Of a DNA stretch of 64,000 nt, positions 19,701-25,796 are shown one piece after another. The stretch comes from Mycobacterium sp. DL. GTDB taxonomy: Bacteria > Actinomycetota > Actinomycetes > Mycobacteriales > Mycobacteriaceae. Location of the stretch: the NCBI RefSeq assembly GCF_039729195.1, contig NZ_CP155796.1, positions 4,526,001 to 4,590,000 on the forward strand, given 5' to 3'. Under the pieces are notes generated by a model. That model made no database searches and was not told the origin of the DNA. It saw only the letters and a list, made by a program, of their open reading frames with translations. The number at the start of each line of letters is the position of its first letter. Within the stretch, counting starts at the first letter, position 1. The translations under genes were made by a program, and so were the position numbers.

Positions 19701-21653
19701 TCTGCTGCCCCGATTGTCCTGACCTCCGTTGTCAACGTGTCCTATACCGCGGGGACAACCGGGGTCGCAATCGATCCCGGCGTGATCATCCTCGATGGCG
19801 ATTCGACGACGATGACGGGCGCGACCGTGACGATCATCGACCCCCAAGTGGGCGATACGTTGGTTTATGGGCCGCTACCGACCGACGTGACCGCAGATTT
19901 TGACTCAGGTGTCCTGACGTTCGAGGGCACTGCATCAGTCAGTGATTACCAGCAACTTCTGCGGTCGGTGACGTTCTCGACGAACTCATCAGCACTGGCG
20001 ACAATCAAGACCATCTCGTTCACCATCACAGACGACCAGCAAGGTGTGAGCTCCCCAGGGTTGGTCACCGTCACGGTGCTGTCGCTGCCCATCCTGGCCA
20101 CGCCTGCTGTGGTGACTTCGGTGGTCAATGTCGCCTACACGGCTGGTGATTCAGCCATTGTCGTCGATCCAGGCCTGATTCTGCTGGATGCGGATTCGAC
20201 GACCATGTCGGGTGCTGTAGTGGCCATCGTGGGCGGCGCAGCGGCCGGCGAAAGTCTCGGCTATACCCCGCAGGCGGGCATCAACGGCAGCTACAACGCA
20301 GGCGTCCTGACCTTTGACGGGGTCGCCTCCGTGGCCGCGTATCAACAGCTTCTTCGTTCCGTGACGTTCTCGACTGACTCCAATGCCCTGGCGACGATCA
20401 AATCCATCTCGTTCGTCGTCACCGACGACCAGGACAAGGTCAGTGCCCCTGCTCTCGTCGCGGTGACGGTCGTGACGTTGCCGCTGCAGATCGCGCCGCT
20501 GGTGACCACGTCGGTCGTCAACGTTTCATACACCGCGGGCAACAGCGCCATCACCGTCGATCCGTTGGTCAGTGTGCTCGATCTCGATTCGACCTCGCTG
20601 GAGGGAGCGACGGTCGAGATCACCGGTGGATTCGCAGCCGGCGACGTGCTGTCGTTCACGGCGCCGACCGGCATCACCGGCGCCTACAACAGCGCCGACG
20701 GAGTATTGACCCTCGAGGGGACGGCGAGCATCGCGCTCTACGAACAGGCACTGCGTTCTGTGACGTTGTCGACGGGTTCCGGTGCGATCGCGTCTCTGAA
20801 GACGGTGTCGTTCAGCGTGGTCGACGCTGAGGGAACGCCAAGCCTGCTGCCCGCCAACGTCGTGGTCACTGTGGTGGCGGCGCCGGTCAACTTGGCGCCA
20901 TTGGTGGTGACGACCGCGTTGGGCCCGATCTACACCGCCGGAAACACCGCGGTAGATGTGAATCCTTTGCTCACCGTGCTCGACCTGGACTCGGCGACGC
21001 TGACGGGTGCATCGGTGGCGATCACCGGGAACTTCGCGTCGGGAGACCTCCTCGGATTCACCGCGGTTGCAGGCATCAGCGGTAGCTACGACGCAGCTAC
21101 CGGAATCCTGACGTTCACTGGAAGCGGGACTCCGGCGCAGTACCAGCAGCTACTGCGATCGGTCACGTTCTCCACGAACGGAACTGCTCCGGCTGCCGTC
21201 AAGACGGTGACGTTCACTGTGACCGATCCGCAAGGCGCGACGAGTCTCCCAGCGGCAGCGCTGGTCACGGTGACGGCGAACTCCGCACCGATACTCACAG
21301 CGCCGCTGGGTGGCGGCCTGGTCCTCCTGGGGGCGCAGGTGCTGAGCTCCACCGCTGTGATCCTGGATGATTCGTCATATCTCGACCGGGCTGTCGTCAC
21401 CATCACCAACGTTCAGAGCGGTGATTCACTGACGTTCACTCCTACGGGTTCGATCACCGGCGCGTACTCGGCCGGTGTACTGACGCTGACAGGATTGGGC
21501 ACGGTGCTCGAATATCAAACGGTCATTCAGTCGATCAGGTTCTCGAAGTCGGTGCTCAATCTGCTCGGGTTCCGAAACATCACCATGGTCGTCCGGGACG
21601 CGCAGGGGCTCATCAGCAACACCACGTCGGGGACGATGACCCTGGTCCTCTGA
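10752..21653 (+). CDS. Giant secreted repeat protein (adhesin/matrix-like), about 3,633 aa
   Basis: The ATG at 10752 is preceded by GGAGG 7 bp away, far better than the upstream in-frame start at 10554. Order: a long basic N-region to about residue 52; hydrophobic core VGALAVSLGVGLAIANTAGV with an AYA|D cleavage site near 77; an acidic Asp/Glu/Ser/Pro linker to about residue 260; a cadherin/VCBS-like domain (SASDPNGDPLTYTI); one diverged repeat; 19 highly similar 127/128-residue repeats; five diverged repeats at the C-terminus. Each repeat carries VVITDLDS near its start and DGDGN or DSDGN near its end, typical of calcium-binding beta-sandwich domains. No LPXTG, transmembrane anchor or catalytic domain is visible. 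Secretion and an adhesive or matrix role are inferred. The stop codon lies inside the ercc3-like direct repeat. Confidence 0.9.
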   Translation: MCATPARHRAQRKDTPDCEREFWAARDLVESAGQGRSARHTRKVQSWYAPHIGRVGALAVSLGVGLAIANTAGVAYADTDSESVSSRTESDDDSPSAGPRKSSATAGSEPNEETSSDDESPDEDADDVAEDITEDITEDEEVPDGDAEVEDPGDEGQSPDEEVDSEEAVAPETEPPSGGVSDLPVDSDDAPQAPPLTEPTPTRDVDAIVGTDAESPVDSGDEASDLQIEGDAPTDDGRPQTEMVSLETSTTDDSVALAPAASPTEVGVENVNIVSAMVAGVISPFADPAAPAQVPWFDALMAWVRRQITHTFFNKSPVIGPITTSQIVTGQLLIDLSASDPNGDPLTYTIIQPENGLVIRDPITGTFIYTPTTIVTEPVTDTFQVIVSDDSEHLKGIAGLIQGVFHCVFRAIGLAEPDKVTVTIPVTIDPLVQLPPVVVTVGAPIYALGSDPVQLLSSVVITDVDSTNLSSATVTIATGAQDGDVLEYVAPESNPVVGEWDAETKTLTLTGPGTLAEYREALKAVSFFTTDAGIPRGVLIRVTDDTDVTSPVPGVATIAVIGFPPLVVVSPVALGSAGSPVTVSPVVVITDLDSEELDSATVTLTDPAAGDLFGWGDVPAGVTAGYAGGVLTFTGSASVAEYRDLLASVTLTSSSAGVKLVNFAVVDGDGNASVVPAATVVTVLGLAVEVPPLVIVSPAAAGTTGSPIAVSPIVVVTDLDSEELDSATVTLAGAGAGVDDVFGWGTLPTNVAATVNGGVLTFTGTASVAEYRDLLASVTLTSASAGLKLVSFAVVDGDGNASVVPAATVVTVVGLAVEVPPLVLVSPVAAGAAGSPVTVSPVVVITDLDSEELDSATVTLTDPGGGDSFGWGDVPAGVTAGLVGGVLTFTGTASRSDYQALLESVTLTSSTAGLKLVSFAVVDGDGNASVVPAATVVTVVGLAVEVPPLVIVSPVAAGAAGSPVTVSPIVVITDLDSTELDSATVTLTDPGAGDSFGWGTLPTNVAATVAGGVLTFTGTATRSEYQALLESVRLTSSTAGLKLVSFAVVDGDGNASVVPAATVVTVVGLAVEVPPLVIVSPAAAGAAGSPVTVSPIVVITDLDSEELDSATVTLADPGVGDSFGWGDVPAGVTAGYAGGVLTFTGSASVAEYRDLLASVTLTSSTAGLKLVSFAVVDGDGNASVVPAATVVTVVGLAVEVPPLVIVSPAAAGAAGSPVTVSPVVVITDLDSTELDSATVTLSSPGVGDSFGWGSLPTNVAATVTGGVLTFTGTASVSDYQALLESVTLTSSTAGLKSVSFAVTDADGNASVVPAATVVTVVGLAVEVPPLVIVSPAAAGSTGSPITVSPIVVITDLDSADIESATVTLGSAAAGDSFGWGDVPAGVTAGLVGGVLTFTGSASRSEYQALLESVTLTSSSAGLKVVSFAVVDGDGNASTVPAATVVTVVGLAVEVPPLVIVSPAAAGTTGSPVTVSPIVVITDLDSEELESATVTLTDPGAGDSFGWGTLPTSVAATVTGGVLTFTGSASVAEYRDLLASVTLTSSTAGLKSVSFAVTDADGSASVVPAATVVTVVGLAVEVPPLVIVSPAAAGAAGSPVAVSPVVVITDLDSTELDSATVTLSSSGVGDSFGWGSLPTNVVATVTGGVLTFTGTASVLDYQALLESVTLTSSSAGLKLVSFTVVDGDGNASTVLAATVVTVVGLAVEVPPLVIVSPAAAGVIGSPVTVSPVVVITDLDSEELASATVTLTDPGVGDSFGWGDVPAGVTAGLVGGVLTFTGTATRSEYQALLESVTLTSATAGLKSVTFAVVDGDGNASVVPAATVVTVVGLAIEVPPLVIVSPAAAGTTGSPITVSPVVLITDLDSEELDSATVTLADPGVGDSFGWGDVPAGVTAGLVGGVLTFTGTATRSDYQALLESVTLTSSTVGLKSVTFAVVDGDGNASVVPAATVVTVVGLAVEVPPLVIVSPAAAGATGSPVTVSPIVVITDLDSSQLDSATVTLSSPGVGDSFGWGTLPGTVAANVSGGVLTFTGTASVADYQALLESVTLTSATAGINSVTFTVIDGDGNTSVVPAVTAVTVVGVPGASVAPVLVATPIAAGTTGSPITVSPVVVITDLDSAELESATVTLSGAGIDDVFDWGSLPTNVAATVTGGVVSFTGTASVADYQALLGSVTLTSATAGIKSVTFAVIDGDGNTSVVPAVTAVTVVGVPGASVAPVLVATPIAAGTTGSPITVSPVVVITDLDSAELESATVTLSSPGVGDSFGWGTLPGTVAANVSGGVLTFTGTASVAEYRDLLASVTLTSATAGIKSVTFAVTDSDGNESVVPAITAVTVVGVPGASVAPVLVATPIAAGTTDSAITVSPIVVITDLDSANLQSATVTLSGAGIDDVFDWGTLPTNVAATVTGGVLSFTGNASVADYQALLESVTLTSATAGIKSVTFTVTDSDGNTSVVPTITAVTVVGVPGASVAPVLVATPIAAGTTGSPITVSPIVVITDLDSSQLDSATVTLSNPDVGDSFGWGTLPTNVAATVTGGVVSFTGSASVAEYRDLLASVTLTSATAGIKSVTFTVTDSEGNTSVVPAITAVTVVGVPGASVAPVLVATPIAAGTTGSAFTVSPIVVITDLDSSQLDSATVTLSSPGVGDSFGWGTLPDTVAASVSGGVVSFTGSASVADYRALLESVTLTSATAGLKSVTFAVTDSEGITSVVPAVTAVTVVGVPGASVAPVLVATPIAAGTTGSPITVSPIVVITDLDSSQLDSATVTLSSPGVGDSFGWGSLPTNVVATVTGGVVSFTGSASVADYQALLESVTLTSATAGLKSVTFTVTDGEGNTSVVPAVTAVTVVGVPGASVAPVLVATPIAAGTTGSPITVSPVVVITDLDSSQLDSATVTLSNPGVGDSFGWGTLPTNVTANVSGGVLSFTGTASVAEYRDLLASVTLTSATAGIKSVTFTVTDSDGNTSVAPAVTAVTVVGLPVSAAPIVLTSVVNVSYTAGTTGVAIDPGVIILDGDSTTMTGATVTIIDPQVGDTLVYGPLPTDVTADFDSGVLTFEGTASVSDYQQLLRSVTFSTNSSALATIKTISFTITDDQQGVSSPGLVTVTVLSLPILATPAVVTSVVNVAYTAGDSAIVVDPGLILLDADSTTMSGAVVAIVGGAAAGESLGYTPQAGINGSYNAGVLTFDGVASVAAYQQLLRSVTFSTDSNALATIKSISFVVTDDQDKVSAPALVAVTVVTLPLQIAPLVTTSVVNVSYTAGNSAITVDPLVSVLDLDSTSLEGATVEITGGFAAGDVLSFTAPTGITGAYNSADGVLTLEGTASIALYEQALRSVTLSTGSGAIASLKTVSFSVVDAEGTPSLLPANVVVTVVAAPVNLAPLVVTTALGPIYTAGNTAVDVNPLLTVLDLDSATLTGASVAITGNFASGDLLGFTAVAGISGSYDAATGILTFTGSGTPAQYQQLLRSVTFSTNGTAPAAVKTVTFTVTDPQGATSLPAAALVTVTANSAPILTAPLGGGLVLLGAQVLSSTAVILDDSSYLDRAVVTITNVQSGDSLTFTPTGSITGAYSAGVLTLTGLGTVLEYQTVIQSIRFSKSVLNLLGFRNITMVVRDAQGLISNTTSGTMTLVL
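12441..19690 (+). repeat. 19 tandem 381/384-bp coding repeats
   Basis: The first unit begins at 12441 and the second at 12822, exactly 381 bp later. Two groups are visible. Units 1-12 are joined by linkers of the type VVGLAVEVPPLV and are 127 residues long; units 13-19 use VVGVPGASVAPVLVATP and are mostly 128 residues. Inside the units a few alternative blocks recur in different combinations: GDVPAGVTAG or TLPTNVAAT after FGWG, VAEYRDLLASV or SEYQALLESV, and AGIDDVFDWG in place of PGVGDSFGWG in units 13 and 15 (unit 2 has a related variant). This block-wise mosaic suggests recombination or gene conversion between units. Confidence 0.92.
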
Positions 21654-21741
21654 TTTCAGATCGCCGGTCCGAGAAGGTCGTCCGCGTCCTTGATCACATA
21701 TCCGTAGCCCTGCTCGGCGAGGTATAGCTGCCGATGCGCGG
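21646..21741. repeat. Left copy of the 96-bp direct repeat
   Basis: It starts TCCTCTGATTTCAGATCGCC and matches 46592-46687 at 92 of 96 positions; three of the four mismatches are clustered in one 4-bp stretch. It contains the TGA of the giant protein and, on the other strand, the last codons and stop of the ercc3 reading frame. Confidence 0.95.
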
Positions 21742-21844
21742 GGGTCCTCAACGGAACCAAGACATGGGCCACCAACGGCGGCATCGCCAACGTCCACGTC
21801 GGCTCGGCATGTAGGCCGTCGCGCAGAAGTGGGGAGTAGACCAT
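21656..21844 (-). pseudogene. Remnant of the ercc3 (XPB helicase) C-terminus
   Basis: A 62-codon minus-strand frame ends in AEQGYGYVIKDADDLLGPAI, identical to the last residues of the intact helicase at 46602. Upstream, MVYSPLLRDGLHAEP resembles the helicase segment VFYSVVSRDSLDAEY, but about 20 extra residues (starting TWTLAMPPLV) interrupt the match before AHRQ-YLAEQ resumes. So homology reaches beyond the 96-bp repeat but is decayed and carries an insertion of about 60 bp. No helicase function is possible. Confidence 0.85.
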
Positions 21845-22267
21845 TGCGCCCGCCGGTCGCCGTATGACGGCTCAGTCGACGAAATGCCTCCGTCAGATCA
21901 CACCAGCCCCATGAGGCTCGTCGACTCCCCGTCGGTGGCATGCCCGGGTCGCCAATATCGTTGCCACAGCCCAATGGCCGCATCGCGGAACCTGCAGGTC
22001 ACACGTTATGTCACTTACCCGTGCGCGATGGAAAACTTTGACTTGTCAAACATCGCTAGATCTACTTCAGCTAATTTCCTGACGAGGCGGTGTGGATCCG
22101 AGAAACTAGCCACCAATCGCCATTAAGAGGCCTGTAACCAGTTCTTGTGGGTGATGTAAAGGGGTGCTACGGTTCGTTCCACGAGGGCGGGGAGGCCCGG
22201 GCATCCATAAATAGCTAATCAACTGTAATTCACTGTATTTGCAGCAACGGGTTTCCAGGGGGCGATA
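21845..22267 (+). other. 423-bp non-coding region, likely promoter of the polysaccharide operon
   Basis: No credible gene; an 80-codon frame at 21884 lacks a ribosome-binding site and any family pattern. The part from about 22020 to 22110 and again near 22205-22250 is AT-rich. AGGGGGCGATA directly precedes the ATG at 22268 and serves as ribosome-binding site for the first operon gene. I could not fix a promoter. Confidence 0.5.
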
Positions 22268-23152
22268 ATGGCACAACAATCGACGGCAAACGGGCAGCAG
22301 CAACCGTCTGCTGAAGCGGATCTGAGGACCCCTAGGGTTGACGTTGCTGATCCGAGCGCGCTGCTCGGCGGCATGTCTGGCCAAGCGGCTCGATCGGCCA
22401 CGTCACGGCCGGCGTCGACCGTCAGCCTGGTCATCCCGGTAATGAATGAGGCACGCAATATCGCCTGGGTACTCGAACAGATACCCGACGGCATCAGCGA
22501 GCTCATTTTGGTCGACGGGAACTCGACAGACGCGACCCTGATCACCGCGCGAAGTTGCCGCCCAGACATCAAGATCGTGCCCCAGGACGGAGTGGGCAAA
22601 GGGAGCGCCCTGAGGACCGGGTTCCTGGCGGCAACAGGCGACATCATCGTGATGATGGATGCGGACGGCAGCATGGCGCCCTCCGAAATCAAGCACTACC
22701 TGCATTTCCTCGCCAACGGATACGACTTCGTGAAGGGGTCGCGCTTTATTCCGGGCGGAGGATCGTTGGACATCACAGGCTTCCGGCGGCTGGGAAATCG
22801 CTTTCTGCTCGGTGTGTTCAACACCTTGTATCGGGCCGAACTCACCGACCTCTGCTACGGCTTCTGTGCGTTTCACCGTCGATACCTCGAACTCTTAGCG
22901 CTCTCGGCGACGGGCTTCGAGATCGAGGCCGAAATGGTGGTGCGGTCGATGCAGGCGGGCCTGCGAGTCGCAGAGGTTCCGAGTCTGGAGCTGCCAAGGC
23001 GAGCAGGCAAATCCAATCTCAATTCGATTCGAGATGGCATCAGGGTGTTGCGAACTGTGCTTCGAGGTCATCGTGCTGGGGTCAGCGGCTTTGTCGTACA
23101 AGCGATCCGCAAACAGGTTCATGCCGGCGAGCCCATCGGGAGAACGGCGTGA
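22268..23152 (+). CDS. GT2 glycosyltransferase (polyprenyl-phosphate mannosyltransferase/DPM1-like)
   Basis: A 294-residue GT-A fold enzyme. After a polar 45-residue N-terminus, the catalytic domain opens with VSLVIPVMNEARNI, then LILVDGNSTDATL, GKGSALRTGFLAATGD, the metal-binding MMDADGSM, and FVKGSRFIPGGG; FEIEAEMVVRSMQAG near the end is the DPM1-like substrate region. There is no C-terminal membrane domain, as in soluble Dpm1-type enzymes that charge a polyprenyl phosphate with a sugar on the cytoplasmic side. Such a donor would feed a GT-C enzyme like the one at 25797. First gene of the operon, overlapping the next by GTGA. Confidence 0.88.
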   Translation: MAQQSTANGQQQPSAEADLRTPRVDVADPSALLGGMSGQAARSATSRPASTVSLVIPVMNEARNIAWVLEQIPDGISELILVDGNSTDATLITARSCRPDIKIVPQDGVGKGSALRTGFLAATGDIIVMMDADGSMAPSEIKHYLHFLANGYDFVKGSRFIPGGGSLDITGFRRLGNRFLLGVFNTLYRAELTDLCYGFCAFHRRYLELLALSATGFEIEAEMVVRSMQAGLRVAEVPSLELPRRAGKSNLNSIRDGIRVLRTVLRGHRAGVSGFVVQAIRKQVHAGEPIGRTA

Positions 23153-24417
23153 CCGAATTGCACCCGAGGGGAGGCGAGCACCCCCAGGTCGGTCGCGTCA
23201 CGTTGATAGTCGGTCCTGGGGACCGTTTTCTCTCAGGAGTGAGTTACTACACGGCGCTACTCACGTCGGCTCTGGCTGAGCAAGGACCGGTGGCGGTGCT
23301 GCTGCTGCGCAGGCTGTGCCCCCGCGCCCTGTACCCAGGTCGGGCGCGGGTGGGAAGAACGGACGGTGCGTTGCCGCTGCCGCAAGTCCCGGTTTTTAAT
23401 GGGCTGGACTGGTTCTGGGGCTTCTCGGCGGTGCGTGCCTGGCGCTTCTGGCGAAGTATCCGACCCAGTGTGGTGGTCTTGCAATGGTGGACCGGGACGG
23501 TGCTTCACAGCTACTTGTCCATGGCCTGGCTGGCCAAACGAGCGGGCGCTCGACTCGTGATCGAGTTCCATGAGCTGCAAGATGTCGGAGAGGCGAGTTT
23601 GCCTCTGGCAGGGCGATATACACGCGCGGGCATGCAGCTCCTGCTGCGTCGCGCAGATGCCATCGTCGTGCACTCTGAATTCGATCAACACGAACTTCGG
23701 CGCGCCTATCCACAGTTCGCACAGTTGCCGATCGAAGTGATCCAGCATGGGCCATACACGCATCACGTAGGAACGGCGCAACCCGACGGTCGCGTCTCAC
23801 AGCGACGCTGTCCGACGAAGCGGGGCGGTCCAATTCGCGTGCTCATCTTCGGAGTGGTGCGGCCGTATAAGGGCCATGCTGAGCTCGCGGCGGCGATTCC
23901 CATCCTCAAGGCGTCGGGTCTCGATATTCACCTGAGTGTCGTGGGCGAGGTCTGGCAGGACTACCGACGACCGCTGAAAGAACTGAGGGCGGCCCTTCCG
24001 GCAGATCGGCTGACGATAGTCGACCGGTACGTTGCCGACGATGAGGTTCCCGGGTTCTTCTCTGCCGCTGACCTTATCGTGCTTCCCTACCGCCGATCGT
24101 CGGCCTCCGGTCCGCTGCATATCGCAATGAGTTGTGGGCTGCCGGTAGTGACCACGTCGGTAGGTGGGCTTGTCGAGGCAACTGCCGGATACACAGGAGC
24201 TGTGCTCGTTTCTCCGTGTGATCCGACCGCTCTGGCTGAGGGGATTCGGAAGGCGCTGCCGCTCATAGGCATCACCCACACGGACCCGCATTCGTGGCGT
24301 TGGAGTGCTCAGCGGTATGTATCTCTGCTCAACCGAATCGACGCAGACTGGATCTGCAGCGCGCCAGTTGCAGAAAGTCGTGCGGAAGAAGCCAGTGTGC
24401 CGGTAGAGCTCGTATGA
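23149..24417 (+). CDS. GT4-family (GT-B fold) glycosyltransferase
   Basis: A 422-residue protein starting at GTG 23149, which overlaps the preceding stop by four bases; the open frame extends further upstream only as a shadow of the GT2 gene. N-terminal half: VTLIVGPGDRFLSGVSYYTALL and VIEFHELQDVGE with IVVHSEFD. C-terminal half: RVLIFGVVRPYKGHAELAAAI (nucleotide-sugar-binding start), IDRYVADDEVPGFFSAADLIVLPY-like loop and GLPVVTTSVGGL. The usual EX7E acidic pair is degenerate (SSASGPLHIA). The end of this gene is repeated in the remnant that follows. Confidence 0.87.
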   Translation: MTELHPRGGEHPQVGRVTLIVGPGDRFLSGVSYYTALLTSALAEQGPVAVLLLRRLCPRALYPGRARVGRTDGALPLPQVPVFNGLDWFWGFSAVRAWRFWRSIRPSVVVLQWWTGTVLHSYLSMAWLAKRAGARLVIEFHELQDVGEASLPLAGRYTRAGMQLLLRRADAIVVHSEFDQHELRRAYPQFAQLPIEVIQHGPYTHHVGTAQPDGRVSQRRCPTKRGGPIRVLIFGVVRPYKGHAELAAAIPILKASGLDIHLSVVGEVWQDYRRPLKELRAALPADRLTIVDRYVADDEVPGFFSAADLIVLPYRRSSASGPLHIAMSCGLPVVTTSVGGLVEATAGYTGAVLVSPCDPTALAEGIRKALPLIGITHTDPHSWRWSAQRYVSLLNRIDADWICSAPVAESRAEEASVPVELV

Positions 24418-24644
24418 AGCGCTTCGCCCTGCGGGTCGGGCTCGTCATGCCGCGGTTCGCGCCATTCCGCAGTGGAACTGAGCTGCCGCTGATAGGCAAA
24501 GCACATGCAGACCCGCATTCGTGGCGCCGGAGCGCTGGGCGGTATGCAGATTCGTTGCACCGCAACGAATCAGAGTGTTGCAGCGAGTGCAGCACTGCTG
24601 CAGATCGGCCGTGGAGCACCAGCGTGCCGGGAGTCTTTGCATGA
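24414..24644 (+). pseudogene. Head-to-tail remnant of a deleted GT4 glycosyltransferase gene (76-aa ORF)
   Basis: The frame begins MKRFALRVGLVMPRFAPFRS, matching the start of the next enzyme (MRKAALRVGVVVPRFAPFRG), and then jumps to LPLIGKAHADPHSWRRSAGR, matching the C-terminal region of the previous enzyme (LPLIGITHTDPHSWRWSAQR). The simplest history is a tandem array of related glycosyltransferase genes in which one copy lost its middle. The ORF is intact, with ATGA overlaps at both ends, so it may still be translated and pass ribosomes on, but it cannot be an enzyme. Confidence 0.85.
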
Positions 24645-25789
24645 GGAAAGCTGCCCTGCGAGTGGGCGTTGTCGTGCCACGCTTCGCGCCATTCCGTGGT
24701 GGGATGGAGACCTATGTAGGATCCGCAGCCGCCGCTCTGGCTGCGGAAGGCGTTGAGGTGAGCGTCATTACACAGGCACCGCGCAGCGCCGCACTGCCCC
24801 GGCAGGAGATGCGCGATGGATACGCCATCGAACGTCACCGGCTGCCCGTGACCGACATTTATGACGTGCCCTCGCTGTCCGCCGCCCGCGCAGCGTCGAA
24901 GCGCGGACGCTTCGACGTGGTGTGGCTGCACAGCTACCACACGCCGTTGGCTTGGCTGGCGGCCGAGCAGGTGAAGGGGCCTATGGTGCTGACTCCGCAC
25001 TACCACGGAGTCGGTCACACCCCGGTGCGCCATGCGCTGCACCGCGCCTACCGGCCCGCTGGTCGCCGCCTCATGGCGATGAGCCGTCGAATCGTGGTGG
25101 ACACCGATAGCGAGGCGAGTCTGGTACTTCGGCATTTCGCCGGCCAGGTGCAGCGAGAACAGATCGCCATCATCCCCCCGGTGGTGACAGATCCGACGCG
25201 TGGACAACAACGGTCCAACGACCAGTCCAACATCGTACTGACTGTGGCGCGCCAGGAACCCTACAAGCGCACCGACTTACTTGTGCGCGCTGTAGCACTC
25301 CTGAATCAACGTAGGATTTCCGCCCGACTCGTTGTTGTCGGCGACGGCTCTGCTCTGGCTGCCTACCGAGGGCTCGCAGCACGGCTCGGGGTTGAGCATC
25401 TGGTGACATTCACCGGATCGGTGGACGACGAGACATTGGGACGCTGGTGGGCGTCGGCTTCGGTGTACGCGAGTGCAAGTCTGCAGGAGGCGTACGGCAT
25501 TGGACTCGCCGGGGCCCTCTCGGCTGGTTTGCCGGTGGTCGCCAGCGCTATTCCCGCCCATTGCGAAGTGATAAGTCGCGCCGGGCCGGATGCGGCAACG
25601 CGGTTGTGCGGAGGTGATGTCTCCGATGCCGAGGCGGCCTCTCGATATGCCAATGCAATCGTCGAACTGCTCAGCCTGCATGACTCCCGTGAGAAGCGTG
25701 CAATTCGTTGCTCCCTACCCAGTTCAGCCGAGGTGGTCGAGCAGCTTCTTGAGACGCTGACTGCGGCGAGCGAGCGAGCGAGAATGTGA
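24641..25789 (+). CDS. GT4-family glycosyltransferase
   Basis: A 382-residue GT-B enzyme with the start fixed by the ATGA overlap at 24641. MRKAALRVGVVVPRFAPFRG and GGMETYVGSAAAALAAEG form the N-terminal acceptor domain; HYHGVGHTPVRH follows; NIVLTVARQEPYKRTDLLVRAV opens the donor domain and EAYGIGLAGALSAGLPVVAS is the GT4 sugar-nucleotide loop, with the second Glu of the EX7E motif replaced by Ala. It probably adds one sugar to the lipid-linked repeat unit at the cytoplasmic face. Seven bases separate it from the next gene. Confidence 0.9.
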   Translation: MRKAALRVGVVVPRFAPFRGGMETYVGSAAAALAAEGVEVSVITQAPRSAALPRQEMRDGYAIERHRLPVTDIYDVPSLSAARAASKRGRFDVVWLHSYHTPLAWLAAEQVKGPMVLTPHYHGVGHTPVRHALHRAYRPAGRRLMAMSRRIVVDTDSEASLVLRHFAGQVQREQIAIIPPVVTDPTRGQQRSNDQSNIVLTVARQEPYKRTDLLVRAVALLNQRRISARLVVVGDGSALAAYRGLAARLGVEHLVTFTGSVDDETLGRWWASASVYASASLQEAYGIGLAGALSAGLPVVASAIPAHCEVISRAGPDAATRLCGGDVSDAEAASRYANAIVELLSLHDSREKRAIRCSLPSSAEVVEQLLETLTAASERARM

Positions 25790-25796
25790 GCAGGCT

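Noticed and set aside
12191..21409. Many long antisense ORFs with Thr/Val/Ala- or Arg/His-rich repeats opposite the giant gene
   Set aside because: They follow the codon bias and 381/384-bp period of the + strand gene; they are frame shadows, not genes.
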